NCBI GenBank assembly: GCA_036245805.1
Contig: BTRK01000003.1
Location: 16,408,464 to 16,472,463, forward strand
Source: Pristionchus mayeri
Taxonomy: Eukaryota; Nematoda; Chromadorea; Rhabditida; Neodiplogasteridae
Reading direction: 5' to 3'
DNA length: 64,000 nt
In this document: positions 23,236 to 35,931 of the stretch, in pieces
Layout of the letters: each line of letters begins with the position of its first letter
How positions within the stretch are numbered: position 1 is the first letter of the stretch
The notes under the pieces: model-generated
Told to the model about the DNA's origin: nothing
The model's input: only the letters and a program-made list of their open reading frames with translations
Databases searched by the model: none
Position numbers and translations under genes: made by a program

Positions 23236-25812
23236 ATGTTCGACGAAGAGATTTATTCGGGCTCCGATGGAGAATCAATTTTCGGTAAGCACTATTCTCC
23301 CAATTTTTGGGTTACTCAACTCCTCTAACTATGGGATTAGGGACGGAAAGGCGCGGGGATGATCAGGAATAAAATAGTGCGTAGTATATGCTCTCTGTTA
23401 CACGTACTCATGATTGATTCTGTTTTTTTCAAGATTTCAAGATATATTTTTTTCCAGAAGATCTGCGTAACATCAATACACTTCGCATTGCCAACATGGA
23501 GAATGCCAATGCTGAGAGGAAAATATTGAAAGAGGTAATGAATTATTTAGTCACTGGGGTAGAGAATCACCGTCTGATGTCAACTCACATTATGTTCCTA
23601 CATCTATACGATTTTTGGTTATCAACGCTGAGGAGCAATCGTCTGAATCTCTCAGTTTGCACGCTCTCTCGTCTCTCTGACTGGTGAGAGAGCGTACAAA
23701 CTGAAGAGAGTCAGTCGATTGCTCACGCTGAGAATATCCTACGACGGTGATCATCCGCGTTTGTGCCATTAGTAATAGGCTATCAGTTTCGTCTTCGTCA
23801 AATCGTCACTTCTTTTAAATCATTCAAAGTGTGAGAGAGCGCGAGACATGAAGAGAGTGCTCTCCCTTTTTGAAACTTATTTCAACCAGGAGCGTTTTTG
23901 CTGATAATCCGGCTTTAATGTTAGGCGTGTGATGACTGGTCTCAAGGCATTCTATCAAGGCAAATTTCCAGAATAAACGAATTTTCGGGACCAATCGCGA
24001 GAGAGCATGTAAAGAGAGATAGCTATCTTTAGCTGCGCTCTCTCTCGTTCCACGCCCACCCCCTGTAAAACGTAGTGTGGTTTATAATTAACTACTTCTG
24101 TTGCAGGTTGAGCATTTGAGAAATGTGAATCGCATTCTGCTCAATCGATTGGACATCAAAAACGACGAACTGGATAACACCAAGAGAGAACTCGACGAGA
24201 CCAAGAGAGAGCTGAGCGAGGCTCGTGAGAAGGTACGGTTGGATGCACATTGATCAATGACTGATACAACTTTAGCGACTGGACTTGCTTCGTCTTCATG
24301 AATTTCACGATTACGAAAGCTTAGATGATAATCTGATTACCACTTGAATTCAACAATTTCCAATTGCAGATTGCTGGACAAGACACTTTCTCTGAGAAGC
24401 GGGTGAAAAGACTGCAGAAACAGCTGAGGGAAGAGCGAGAATATACGGTATGCCGTTTTGTTAGGAACTGGCTTTATTCTTTATTGCACAAGGACTGGGT
24501 TTATGTTCAATCGAAGGCCCTTCGCTAAAGATTGTTAAAGACGTTGATTAGAGGGATGGGAGACACTTTGCGATAAAATATAGAATTTTCTGTTGTCTAT
24601 GCCAACATGGACAATATTATTAGGGCAGTGTTAAGGCCTGTTCGTTAGTGAGATCATCACGAGAAGATCTTAATTCTGTTGCAGGAAGAGCTGGAAGAGC
24701 AACTGGAGAGAGACCACGAGGCCATCAAGGAGATTAAAGATGAGATGGAGAAATTGAAGGAATGGAACGACGAGCTGAGCAAAACATCTGATCAAAAGAT
24801 AAAAATCTTGAAGAAAGAGATTGAAGAAAAGCAGAAAGAGATTGAGGTGCTTAGCTTTTGCAGATTGACGTCACTAATATACGTAATATTGGTTATTTTC
24901 GTTTTTTTTCTGGGCCTGAATCACATCCTAAATATCAAAAACACCCAAACGGGAGACGGTACTTAAAAGCACATTACAGGAACATGCAAATCGTGAAGTC
25001 AAGAATGAACAACGACTTTCTCTGCTGAACGATGTGATCGCCACTAAATGCATTGAAGATAACGAGAAGAATTGTGAAATCGCGAGACTCAAGACGGCTG
25101 TCGCATCACTGATGATAGGAAATGTTAGTGGATTTTACTTGGTTCTGCTCGACGAATGTATCGTTTAATATTACACAATCTCTCACCAGTCGTCCGGACT
25201 GTGCGGAGGTGACCCGAATTTCGAAATTATAATTTGTAGAAACATAAAATATTTTCAGAAAGGTCTATTATCCCGAATCGATACTCTCAATTTGGGAAAC
25301 GAGACGAGAGACTCTCAAATTGAGAGAATGAAACAGATGATGGAAGATAAGGAGAACGAAGAGGTTCGTTGACTATCTCGCGGCTTATTTATGCAAATAT
25401 CCATTAAAATCTTTCAAAAATTCATAATATTGTTAGATATCGGTGTATTGTATCGTCATCAGACTTTATTGAAATTACGTTAATAAAAGTTCATATTATC
25501 GATTCAGGTGTGCCGTAAATGGCGCGCGTATCAGCGCAGAAGTGAAATCGCCGAGAAAAGAAAGAAGATCCAGGGTGAAGCAAATAATGTGGAGAAAGAG
25601 GAAGATAATGAAGAGGTGAGCAGAAGAAACAAGTATTTCCATTTTTGGATATTTTTGTATCCTTTTTACTCAAAATGTGAAATACTCGTAACAACGATGA
25701 AATTAGTAATGCTTTTATTTTTTTGAGCAATCCGTTTGCCAGTTTGAGTGGAACTGTCACATTTCAATTGCAGATCGCGGAGGCTGAAGCTCATAATGAT
25801 TTGTTCTTCTAG
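23236..25812 (+). CDS. Coiled-coil protein, 295 aa, nine exons (paralogue 1)
   Basis: Exons 23236-23284, 23458-23534, 24107-24232, 24370-24447, 24685-24846, 24980-25123, 25259-25363, 25508-25615 and 25774-25812 all join in phase, with conventional acceptors. The N terminus is short and acidic. From about residue 30 to 270 the protein is E/K/R/L-rich with heptad-like spacing (for example KRELDETKRELSEAREK and LEEQLERDHEAIKEIKDEM), so an extended coiled coil is expected. There is no signal peptide or TM segment. Exon 6 (144 bases) has the same length and phase as exon 5 of the gene at 53.3 kb and shares CIE, EKN and EIARL. Function is unknown. A hairpin of the window's repeat family lies in intron 2. 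Confidence 0.72.
23624..23732. repeat. Imperfect hairpin, family member A
   Basis: The left half ends in TTTGCACGCTCTCTC and the right half starts GAGAGAGCGTACAAA. Pairing extends outwards through AGTCAG and CGATTGCTC to about 50 bases per arm. Located in intron 2 of the coiled-coil gene. Confidence 0.75.
23830..23920. repeat. Half of a TTAAAGC MITE
   Basis: The right end GCTGATAATCCGGCTTTAA and the inner GAGAGTGCTCTCCCT block match the elements at 48.5 and 52.3 kb. The left end is missing. Confidence 0.6.
23997..24049. repeat. Imperfect hairpin, family member B
   Basis: GCGAGAGAGCATG faces GCGCTCTCTCTCG across AGAGATAGCTATCTTT, again in intron 2 of the coiled-coil gene. Confidence 0.65.
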
Positions 25813-26302
25813 CAACTGAAGGATCAGACATCGAGAACACGAGAAATCTGACGACACGCGCAAAAATATATTTAGTACTACTTCAGAAAGAGTGTGATGC
25901 AATTGTTGTTCATTTGTTTGCTACATTCCCCCCCCCGAGTTTAGGTATGCATAGTTCTCTTGAAATTATTGTTTGCTTCGCAACATCTTGATAAAAGTAA
26001 TACGCGAAAAAAGTCACTATGTATACAGACAAAGTCGGGAGAGTAGATGTTTTTTGAACTCGCCGCACTCTGACACTGATTATTTTTATGTGCACAGTCC
26101 ATGAAAATACGAAAATGATTATGAATGCATTAAGTAGCCATTGGCTAACGAAAACGTCCAGGTCTTGCAGCCGTGACCGTATTCGATGTCAAGAAGTACC
26201 TTTTGTGAGTACAGTATCAATGTAGACATGTGATATAGCCATCTGTCCGATAACTTTAATGCAATCCACTATGTAAAATGTTTATTTTGAATCAATGATT
26301 AA

Positions 26303-26833
26303 TTAATAACAAATTAAAGATACATGCAATATGTCTACTTCTCTGGCAGTTATTTTCACATAGCGAACGGTTTTCTCCTTGAAAATATCCGAGCCAATTC
26401 GGATAACTTCCCTATTCTCTATCCTTGCATTTACGCAATTAATAGTTACGAGTCGTATTTTATCCTTCAAGTACTCCAAAAATCGTACCTCGTCGATTAG
26501 AGGCACATGAACCCTCACACGCTGAGTAGATTTAATATGTAATTAATAAAATCAAGTCAATGTGTACCAATTGGGACCGATAAAAATTGATGCAATTTAA
26601 TGGATTCAAGCCAAGTTTTTTTTCATGATACTGAATATCCACATAAAGAAATGCAGCCGTATTTTGAAGAATAAACAAAGTGAATCTATTACCTGAAAGG
26701 CCGAAGAACCGAAGGAGGGACGCCAGTGGCAAGGTATTCTCACGAGTGGACTATCCACCTTGTGGACAACCAAAACAGTCGCGACGCTTGTGTAGTCAAC
26801 TGAAAAAGGATGCCGATGTTTTGGATTATGCAC
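26303..26833 (-). CDS. Small hypothetical protein, 119 aa, two exons (duplicate 1)
   Basis: Exons 26833-26693 and 26521-26303 join at phase 0 (donor GTAATA, acceptor TACTCAG). The N terminus reads NPKHRHPF followed by a beta-like SVATVLVVHK stretch. The C-terminal half is K/R/E/I-rich. A partly decayed copy lies just upstream at 27.3-27.8 kb. No family recognised. The conserved first exon between the copies is the main support. Confidence 0.45.
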
Positions 26834-27348
26834 ACGTGCGACGAGAACAAAACTATAAAACGTGACATGTCTAGTCTATTTGAAGATTACTAATTGAAAA
26901 AATAGCAAATCGCTAGTGTTCATTGTTATCGATCGCAGGTAGTGTTAACTTTCTACTTCCATTTTGTTTTTTTTTCATAACTTCTTGTCCTGTGGCTCGT
27001 TCTTTAGTCCGCCGTATCTCCCTTTCCGTTTTGTCGTTGCCTTTTTTGCCACCCGCCCCAAATGAGCATGTGCATGACGTCCGGGGATCTTGATCAGCTA
27101 TGTTATAGTTGAGCGATTATGAATAAATGAATTTTTCATTTTTTACTGACCGGATGGATCGGTTCAATACAATACAATACAATATTTATCCGTTGTCGCT
27201 TTCTGGGCGCAGATCAAAATGTGGGGTCAGAAAAGGTAATTTTTCTTATTTAAAGATGGTCATTTGCGGTGTGCTTGCGAGGGGATGTTGGATGGTAGAT
27301 AGAATAGATAGAATCTCACTATATGTCGTAAACGAAGCCGTGCGTGTT

Positions 27349-27776
27349 TTAGAATCTCCTCTTCTCGAATCCTCCAGACTCGATAATCAATCTTTCAACG
27401 AGATGATCGAGTCTAGATTCTGAAGAACCAAACATCTTGTAAGATCGATGGATCAGTTCATCCCCGAAAATTAGTACTGGGTAGACTGTTTTTCCTGCCA
27501 TGATATACAAGAAGAGATGAAGAGACGGGAACAACATATTCTAGAGCATAAATAGTCCAAAATATTCTGGTTTTTTTATTATTATGAAATGTAGAGATTG
27601 ATCTCTCCCAACTCTCCAAGATATAATTGTATCTCGTAGATGAAAGGCCGAAAGAGGGGCGCCAGTGTCATTCTCACGATTAGATTATCCGCCTTATAGA
27701 CAATCAAAACAGTCGCGACGCCTGCAATGAGAGATCGAATACCCAAAAAGGGTAGCCGATGTTTTGGATCAGCCAT
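27349..27776 (-). pseudogene. Duplicate 2 of the small gene at 26.3 kb, probably broken
   Basis: The first exon (27776 downwards) shares PKHR-PF and VATVL-V-K with duplicate 1, and the DNA shares CCGATGTTTTGGAT and AACAGTCGCGACGC. A second open block at 27349-27500 (KTVYPVLIFGDELIH) is a possible counterpart. I found no donor that joins the two in phase. Confidence 0.35.
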
Positions 27777-28629
27777 GCGCGCGCCGAGACGTATACAATA
27801 TCTAATCCATCAACCGTTGTAATCCTTGTGGGACCGAGCCTCTCCTGCCACAGAGGAAGAGTGGAGTGACGATATGGAGGACTACTCCTCTCTTGCCACC
27901 TCCTTCTCGCCAGTCGACTCTATCTGACACAGGGTGGTGTCTCCTTATTCCCTATCAATAAATGGTCTAGGAAATTCCTAATCACTTCATGTCGTTTGTT
28001 ATCTTAGCACGCACTTGATGCTGGTACATCATTTACTGTGGAGGAACGTGGAACGTTCCTAACCCGCAACTCACCTTTGGCCTCACTTATCTGGGGAACT
28101 TCTACCAAATTTATAATGTATCTTCCATCCTCCACATAACCCGCACTACCCACGGAAGAAGTGAAGTATTTTCGTTTAATACGAAAAATGTTTGGCATTT
28201 ATTAATTATTTGGCCGCCCATCTATCACTCCCTCTAGCAAGCATATCATCATCTCCTTACAATTGGGACTCATATCTTGCTTGGAAGTGTCACAAACATT
28301 ATCGATTATGACTCGTCAAATAGCCAGGGTAATGGATAGATAGGAGAGAAAACGCAGGCACGGAATAGGCCCCGCCCATCCCTCGCCCCTCCCCCTCTCG
28401 CTGGCGCTCAACTCATTCACACATTGAACGCCCTACACACCTCTCCTGTCCCTTATTCTGTGGTGCCACATATCGCATCGTAAACTTTCATCTTAGCTAT
28501 CGGTTTCCTACTAGTTGCCTTTGTATTATCATCGAAAACTCACCGTCTGAGTGCTGCACCTTGCCGTCTCCTCTCTCACTCCACTTTATATCCTTTCCTT
28601 TAAATAATGTTTAACTTTCCAGTTCCGCC
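27777..28629. other. No gene recognised
   Basis: A minus-strand open frame at 28004-28198 has no splice or family support. The rest is pyrimidine-rich sequence leading into the zinc-finger gene and may contain its promoter. Confidence 0.3.
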
Positions 28630-31291
28630 ATGTCGTCCGACCTCGATAAGTGCATCACCAACAATCAGCAATGCGTTCAAAATGTTAGCAGTATTCTTAT
28701 TTTTGAAAACAATCGGAATCGCGCAAATTTGAATCGTTGGAGAACACTAAATGAATACCTTAAAATTATTTTGAATTTCATAAATGATCATCTTCAGGCT
28801 GTAAAACTGGCAAACGGCGATGTCATCGGAATTGTGATGCGGAACATTCTGGAGCTCCTGCAGAAGCTCAATTCCGACGGTATCGAAGATATGGACGCAA
28901 GGAGTTCGTGTATTTTATACAAGTTTTCCTATTTTTCAAAGTCTCAAAGACGGGATGTAAAAGGAATACATTAAAATAACTAATCATACAATTCAGAATC
29001 TGGAATTTGCGCTCATGACACTGGGCCGATCGAGGGAATTCGCTGCTGAGAAGGACCCTCAAACGTATGTTTGCATTTATGAATATTATCGCTCTAACAT
29101 GCGCTAATCATCGTTGTCCCTTTAGCAATCGACTCGCGAGACAGGTCTTCTACGAGGTCGTTGGGTGTCTAGTGGAAACCATGCAAGGACTGGTCAAGAA
29201 ATCCTCGCCCGGCAATCATTTCGTGCTCGTGAAAGGAGTAAGTCCATGCTTCAGTCGAGCATATGGCAACAAATATGTTTAAGAACTTTTCTAGTGCTAA
29301 CAATTACTGCCAAAATAGACAATAGTTGATCACCGAGATGCGTAAACATTGTTTAATGTTCAACAAATTTTAGGAAAAGGACAAGATCACTCAGCAGAAG
29401 CCGACACCCATTGCAACCTCCACGCCCCTCAGAGTGCAGTCGTCTGACTCGCTTCAGTCCACACGCTCTCTCGTCGGTCAGAGAGAGCGAGAGAGTGCAT
29501 GGAATGGAGAGAGCGAGAACATCGCCCCGTTCAGCGAAGAAGTAAGCGATCATGAACGAAAGATATTAGACAACGTGAAATAGTGGGGCAACAATGCTGA
29601 CAAAATGCGGAAGCAACAATTACTCGCGTGTACAAGGAACATTGTTCAATCTTCTTGATTCTAAGGCAAACATCCTATTAATCTAGGCGGAGAGCGAGTC
29701 TCCGAGATTTCTCCTGCCCCGCCCTCCACATGATGGCATCAACTACTCCGCCAGTTCGGCTGAATCCACCCAAGTAAGACAGGTTAGGCTTGGCTTCGCG
29801 GGAAATGGTCTCGATCTGCATACTCTGTCGCCTATCTGCCCGGTGAGAGAGCGTGTAGAGACCAGTACCCACGAAGAGCCCTATGACAGATATTTCTTCC
29901 TCTCACTTTTTCAATTCGAAAAAAGCCTTAGAAATTGTTTGAGTTCTACAAAATTCTATCACAATTTCAGCTGTCCTTCACAATGAACGAGAAGTATTCA
30001 TTCAATGGCGAGGAAATGAAGAATCAGCCGATCGAACCGAGCTGGTCTGAGCTGTCCGCGACGGTATGCTCTCATAATACACTGAGATAGTGTGCCAAAC
30101 TAGGAGGCCGCTTGCCGATCTGGCAACACTACCGCTCACTGTCTTGGAGTAAAACCAGGAGTGGGATCTTAGAAGACTGCTTACTGTAAAATTCAGCATG
30201 CGAAGCGTCAATGCTACGACCCCAATCTGATGACGGGACAAACAGCGTTTGCGACCATGCCGGTCATTCATCCTTCCATGCTCACTCCTCCTTCCTTCGG
30301 GCAGTTTGTGCCTTCTGCGAACGGAGCCCCAGCTTACAGAAACAACGGAGTGAGACGACATTCGATAAAATATTTTAACCACCAACATTTGAATTCCGCA
30401 GAATATTCGAAAACACTCCAGGTCACGCAATTCGTGCTCAACGTGCATCAAGGACAACTCGATAATCCGGCTACCAGTGCAATCCTTTTCAATAACCGGG
30501 CAAGCAATATACGCAACGTGTGCTATTCAGTAACAATCGCCCTCACCGGACTGATTCCTCAACGTTGTCAAGCACTGTCGAGGACTATGAACCGTTACCT
30601 TCTGCGTGCTATTGATGGAGAGTAGCCATGTTAAGCTTACAAGAAGATGTTGCAGATCCAGCAGCATGGCGGAGCGATGGTGAGTACGGCGAGAGGCCCA
30701 GTTCAAGGACCAGTCGCCCCGGCAGCCCGCGTGGACGAGCGAGAGAAGTGTGAGCTGTGTAACAGAACGTTCAAGAAAAGAGGACTTGCCCCGCATCGAA
30801 TGTCGCATCCCGGTAAGCAAATGAACACTAAAATATACTTGTGAACTAGGGTGGCTGAAATGGATCAACGGGTCGCTATTTAGAGGGCCTCGGCAGATCA
30901 GAAGCGGATGAGCCGGTTAACCGTCCCCTCTGGCAGTCCTACCCTCTCTATTCACTGTGGAGAGAGATACTCTCTCGTCTCTCTCCCTCCCCTCACGGAT
31001 GACCCGTATGAGAGAGTAAACAAGACGGTAAACCGTGATCCATTTCAGCCACCCTACTCTGAACGCTAGAAAACGTCAGAAAACCTTCCTAGCAACAAGT
31101 GCCATTTTCTCCATGCAGGTTGCCCTGTGCCTGGCTGCAGGGACCGCTTCATCACCTACCCTCAGTTGGATCGTCATCGTCGAGAGGCGCACGTCTTCCA
31201 GAACCGAGCGATCTCGCAAGTCACGCCCGTGTTTTCACCAGCCAATGAGCACTCCGTGTCCCCGAACTCTATCGCATCAGTCGAACTCTGA
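28630..31291 (+). CDS. C2H2 zinc-finger protein, about eleven exons
   Basis: Probable nucleic-acid-binding nuclear protein. Exons: 28630-28683, 28798-28896 or -28956, 28997-29064, 29126-29237, 29374-29541, 29687-29773, 29971-30063, 30197-30349, 30402-about 30476, 30656-30812 and 31119-31291. The N-terminal third is helical and unrecognised. The middle is Ser/Pro/Gln-rich. The C terminus has two zinc fingers: CELC-X11-H-X3-H, and across the last splice CPVPGC-X12-H-X4-H. Exon 2 ends either at a GC donor (28897) or a GT donor (28957). Exon 9 has two possible frames. All other junctions are in phase. Exon 5 translates a dispersed hairpin repeat. The intron before the last exon is a foldback element. 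Confidence 0.72.
29459..29519. repeat. Hairpin, family member C, inside coding exon 5
   Basis: CACACGCTCTCTCGTC faces CAGAGAGAGCGAGAGAGTG. The reading frame runs straight through it, encoding RSLVGQRERESAW. Confidence 0.65.
29815..29862. repeat. Hairpin, family member D, degenerate
   Basis: Weakly paired copy with GGTGAGAGAGCGTGTAGAG on the right side, inside the intron after exon 6 of the zinc-finger gene. Confidence 0.4.
30847..31055. mobile_element. Foldback MITE filling most of the last zinc-finger-gene intron
   Basis: TAGGGTGGCTGAAATGGATC at the left is inverted at the right end GATCCATTTCAGCCACCCTA, consistent with a TA target. It separates the two zinc-finger exons. Confidence 0.85.
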
Positions 31292-33690
31292 TGATGCATG
31301 CATATCTTGTGATATCTCCTTTCTGCTTATTCGTTGCCTGTTTAGGCAGATCTCGTAACGTAATTGATCTCAAAATTTGTATTACGCACTGCATATCCTT
31401 CGATGTATTTGCTCAACTTTTGTTATAAGGTTCACTCACATATGCAATTTTTGCTATCAAGAAACGTATACTCACATATTCAATTTTTTGATATAAATAA
31501 ATCTCCTCCCCTTAATGGAGTGAGGTGCCGGATCCATTCTGTATACGACACACGCGATCCGTGACGTGCCTATTGAAATGAAAGGTTTGTCTCATCACTC
31601 GTTCATCTCCTTTAATTCTTCTCCCGTTTTCCTTTCTCATCTTCCCTTCATTCCCGAATGTAATTCACTCGCTCCATCGATTGTCTCTTCGCTTTTCCTT
31701 CTCCCTTATTGACACTCTTTTGATGCCGATTGTATTATTAGGTTGGTGCAAAAGTTTCTTTCTTTTTTCATGCACCAACATTCTGACCTCCCCAGGTAGT
31801 CGTAATGAGCCAATCAAATAATTGCTTTTGCTGTTGATACGGACATGGGTACACACTATAGTGAGTACTATATTGAGTTGATTCTATCAATTAGAATTGA
31901 GCATTTTAGTTCGGAAGTAATCGCACCAGGTCGAGCAATCCGACTTTTCAATTGCTCTATGCTCCGAGGGGAATAGCGCAAAGGCTACATTTAGCACATT
32001 ATTACAAAGTACGCTGACTGGGTATGCCATACGATATAGCCGACCAAACCTGCCATGAAAAACCTACTAGAAATGTTGGCCCAATTACGGAACTAGTGTC
32101 TTTGACAATCATAGATCATAAATTTATGAGCGCAACTTCCATACACAGCAGTGATGAATGCTCAATTTTGATGGGTTGTGAAGTACTTTCCCATGTAAGT
32201 ATGCTAACAAATTTAGGAAAGGATAGGACTTTCCGTTGAAGAACTACAGATTTTGAAATAATCGTGTTCTGATTCATCCGCTGAAATCAACACTTTCTGG
32301 ATTCCCCTGTCTCACACACACGTTCGAATCCGGATTTTTTGTGCTTAGTAGAACAATTAACTCCTGCCCAAGTATTCCTCAATTGGGCAGAATCAGAATC
32401 CCACAAGTATTCGATAAGCTGAATTTATCCCAAAATGCTCAAAATAGCCGTTTTCCGATGTTAATTTTCTGAGACTTATCAACTTCTCACGATGACGCGT
32501 AGACACATCCATAGAAATCCACGATTCGGGACACCTCAATCATCCCTTCTTCTTCACTCTCCCTCTTGATTATCCAAGCTACGGATGCTATCTACGATGA
32601 TCTACGCACGCAAAAAGGTTTTTTCATTCATTGCTTCCCTCACCTTCTCTTCTCTCTCCTCTTTCCCACTCGTGATTCACTCGCTCCATCGATTGTATCA
32701 TACCTTTGTTCTGCGTTGTGCCGTCCTTTTCATGTTGAACACTTATCTGTTTCCATGACATATTAAAATCGTTCCCATATTTGATCGCATCGTTGTTCTT
32801 CACTCGCAACTGTACCACCTGCCGTCGTACTAAATTGAGTTCATAGTAAAATGTGAGAGCGTCGTGAATGAAGAGGTTCCCGCTCTCTTTTCCACGCTCT
32901 CTAATTTTACTATGAACTCCATTTATTATCACGGCTGTGCGAAAATGATCAATAAATTACATTGAAGAGTTCTACTTACCCTCGCTGGTACTTGCCATCA
33001 AATAAGCCCCCATCGACGTAACGGATTCTCGGAAAATCATCATTGAAACCTGCAATGTGAAGTAGGTTTGCAACCATTTCAGCATTTCGGAACTATCTGA
33101 TTGCAGAACACTACGCTTGCAGCCTTTGGTTACTCAAATGTCGCGTTGCTGCTGATCATTTCCTTCCTATTTGAAGCAGCAACCAGAAATGAGAAATGGG
33201 ATTCTGAGGAAGAGCGCATCGACCGAACGACATGAAACAGCTGGATAATTCAAAATTAGGAGAGAGAATTAAGTCAGACATTCCCTGATGACGATTAAGT
33301 CTAGATGAAGTGTAGAGAGTGTGTAAATATGTTGTATTGTTTAGTCGTTCTGTGGTTGAAATCAATGGTGGACGATAAATGCTGATTGTATCTAATAAAA
33401 CAATCCTTTTCTTCTCGTATGAGTCAGCGCCTCTCCGCAGTTTCTTTCGATGCAGACACCTCACGGAAAAAATCGCATTCATTGGACGTCACCATCGATG
33501 TCAATGATTACAGGACAACCTAACTTGGGCACATCCCGGATAGATTTATTCGATTAATAATTTGCAAAGCATCGTTGTGTATTTAAACAAAAACATCAGT
33601 GTTCTTAAAAGATAATACTTTGAACTGTAATTTATGCAGAACACAACTGGCGAATAACTTTATTCCGATTCGCTCCCGTTCCTTGGTATT
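31292..33690. other. Intergenic region with repeat debris
   Basis: A mariner-type terminal repeat with its own small hairpin lies at about 31738-31783 (TTAGGTTGGTGCAAAAGT). Two copies of a pyrimidine-rich module ending TCACTCGCTCCATCGATTGT occur at about 31610-31700 and 32630-32700. Open frames at 32024, 32624 and 33156 have no support. Confidence 0.45.
32837..32919. repeat. Hairpin with 16-base perfect outer arms
   Basis: GAGTTCATAGTAAAAT is exactly inverted at the right end. The loop holds GAGAGCG and CGCTCTC words like those of the dispersed hairpin family. Confidence 0.8.
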
Positions 33691-35414
33691 TTATCGTCCA
33701 TTGCTCAACTTTTTGCGATCATACTCGCAAAACTTGCAGCTTTCGAGTTTCGTCTTCTCCAAACCGATAATTCCCATGTCGATAAAGTGTTCATATTTCT
33801 GTTTGAGTTCCACGCACACACATACATCTGAAATTACGCAATTTATTCGAATTAAAGATTGGTTAAATTAAAGCGTACCCTGATTATCGGGTCGGCAAAA
33901 ATGCTCAATGGTGGCAATTCGATTGGCCCAGTAATCAATATGCCGATTCTGAAATGACCAAAGTCATGTTTATATTTGAAAAATGTTTGGTCTCCCAGTC
34001 CTAGTTCAAAAGATCTATTCTCTCCGCATAGCATCTCTCAGTAGGGTTGTTCAGTCAATACCTACAGTCGCGCCGGAAAGTCACCGTACACTTTTTGAAT
34101 TTGTTGTATCTTTTTGCCCAGGAAATGCATCATTCTGGCACTCAGGTATGATGTACCAAATTCATCGGAGATTATGATCATGGTATATCTTCAAAAATTT
34201 ATTCTGGGTAGGTCTCGGTCATATCTCCAATCATAGAAAGTATGGCGACCTGGAAAAAATCTATGTAAGAATAATGCCGTTTTGAAAAAGTGTAGATTTA
34301 TTGCGTCATCACTACGCAATAACTATGTGATGACGTCACACCGTAATACCATGATCATAATCTCCGATGAATTTGGTACATCAAGCCTGAGTGCCAGAAT
34401 GATGAATTTCTTGGGCAAAAAGATACAACAAATTCAAAAAGTGTACGGTGACTTTCCGTCGCGACTGTATATCCAATGCGATACTAGGTTAAAGTATTAC
34501 TAAAAACGAGTTTCTACGCCATGTCAAAACCTTTTGGTTTATATGATTGTGAATTTTTGTATGGATAATGTGACTTATTATTCAACACGTGATCAACACC
34601 AGTTGCAATAAACAGGCCATAATTCAGTCTGGAGGGAATTGGGCGTTGATTGACCGTCACTCAAATTTACCGTGGCGCGAGGTCTGAATTCTCGGCGGTG
34701 ATCACTGACATTCACACTATTTGACCCGATCCAAAGTTTCCCTGAAAATTATTATTCAAGTGATTTGAGCGAACATTGCTCCCGAAGTCCGGCCAGTTTC
34801 AGTCATCTCTACGCCGACTCGGACAGATGAACTCATTATGGACTGTCAATGAACATGATCATTTTAATGGTCATTTTCGCGCCATCGAGGCTAGTTTTTT
34901 GCAAAATAATAGATATCGATATTATAACGATATTTCCTTGTCATTCTTAGCATTTCGATATATCGGAACCGGCCTCCAATAGTTTCGATTAATTTTTTTC
35001 TCCATTTTTCGGAAAATAATTGAATAGTTTCCGACAATACGTACTACACGCTGCGACTTCCGATATGTTGTATAAGTAATTATACACAATTCCGATAAAT
35101 CAAATGTCGTTTGCATGTCTAGCACGGAGACTGGCCGGGTTTCGAAACAAGTGCCTCGTGCTTACATCGCCTCTGTCGTGTTCAAATTCACCGTAGACTC
35201 GTTCTCCTAAGCAAACAAAGTGATGTATTAGTCAGATGTTGTACAATTACCCAGATATTAACGCGAGAAGTGAAGGGTTTAGAGCACGTGAGCGTTCCTA
35301 TGACTCCAGGGCTATTGATAAGCTAAATATTTTCAATATTAATTAACTGAAAATAGAGCATACGTCGCCATAGCAGCTTCCAATCAGCGCGAAAATCAGC
35401 ACAGCAAACTTCGT
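33691..35414 (-). pseudogene. Transthyretin-like protein gene with ACG in place of ATG
   Basis: Secreted nematode transthyretin-like (TTL) family. Exons 35414-35364, 35322-35251, 35206-35166, 34704-34671, 33948-33879 and 33827-33691 all join in phase (134 residues). Exon 1 gives a signal peptide (FAVLIFALIGSCYG). It continues with GTLTCSKPF, then IATIEHFC, then a C-terminal FIDMGIIGLEKTKLESC. The same positions in the paralogues at 39 and 40 kb read GTITCSKPF and IGEIELEKREL. The start codon of those paralogues is ACG here, and upstream frames are out of register. Either translation starts at a non-AUG codon or the gene has lost its start. A foldback MITE occupies the intron between 33948 and 34671. 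Confidence 0.6.
34063..34469. mobile_element. Foldback MITE, TA plus CAGTCGCG ends
   Basis: The left end TACAGTCGCGCCGGAAAGTC returns inverted at the right end (GACTTTCCGTCGCGACTGTA), with long matching inner arms. Its termini resemble those of the 2.9-kb element at 20 kb. Confidence 0.85.
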
Positions 35415-35931
35415 CTCCTGGTTGCTAAATGAAGTTTGCTGGGGCGAAAATAGAGAAAAACGATGGAGGAGGAGAGAGGCCAACCTCTTCGGACGAGGCA
35501 GAGTGGAGAAAATGAATGGAGAATGAGAGTGATTAGTGAGAATGAGGGGATGGTATCAGATTGATTCAAAAGTTTCTGACTATTTTCATGTTCGGACATA
35601 CCGACCTTCCCCGTTCTTCGGAATCGACCAATCGACTAATGGTTTTCAACATTGATGTGCTCTTGGGAACCCTTTATAACGAGTGCTATAGTGAACCAAT
35701 TCAATCAATTAGGATAGCACTATTCATATCTAAATTCGAAGTGGGTGGAAATTAATCTCAGTTTTGAATAGATTTTAATTCCAGTGGGAAATGAAATATC
35801 AGCAAATCGAAAGCATTGTTTTAAAGGGTAATTAGTGGGTTGATTAAATTACCTAATGCAAAAGCATTGGCCCCATAGGCGTACTTGAAAATGGATCTCA
35901 ATCCCAGTCCAGCACAGCTTTTCTCCGAATG

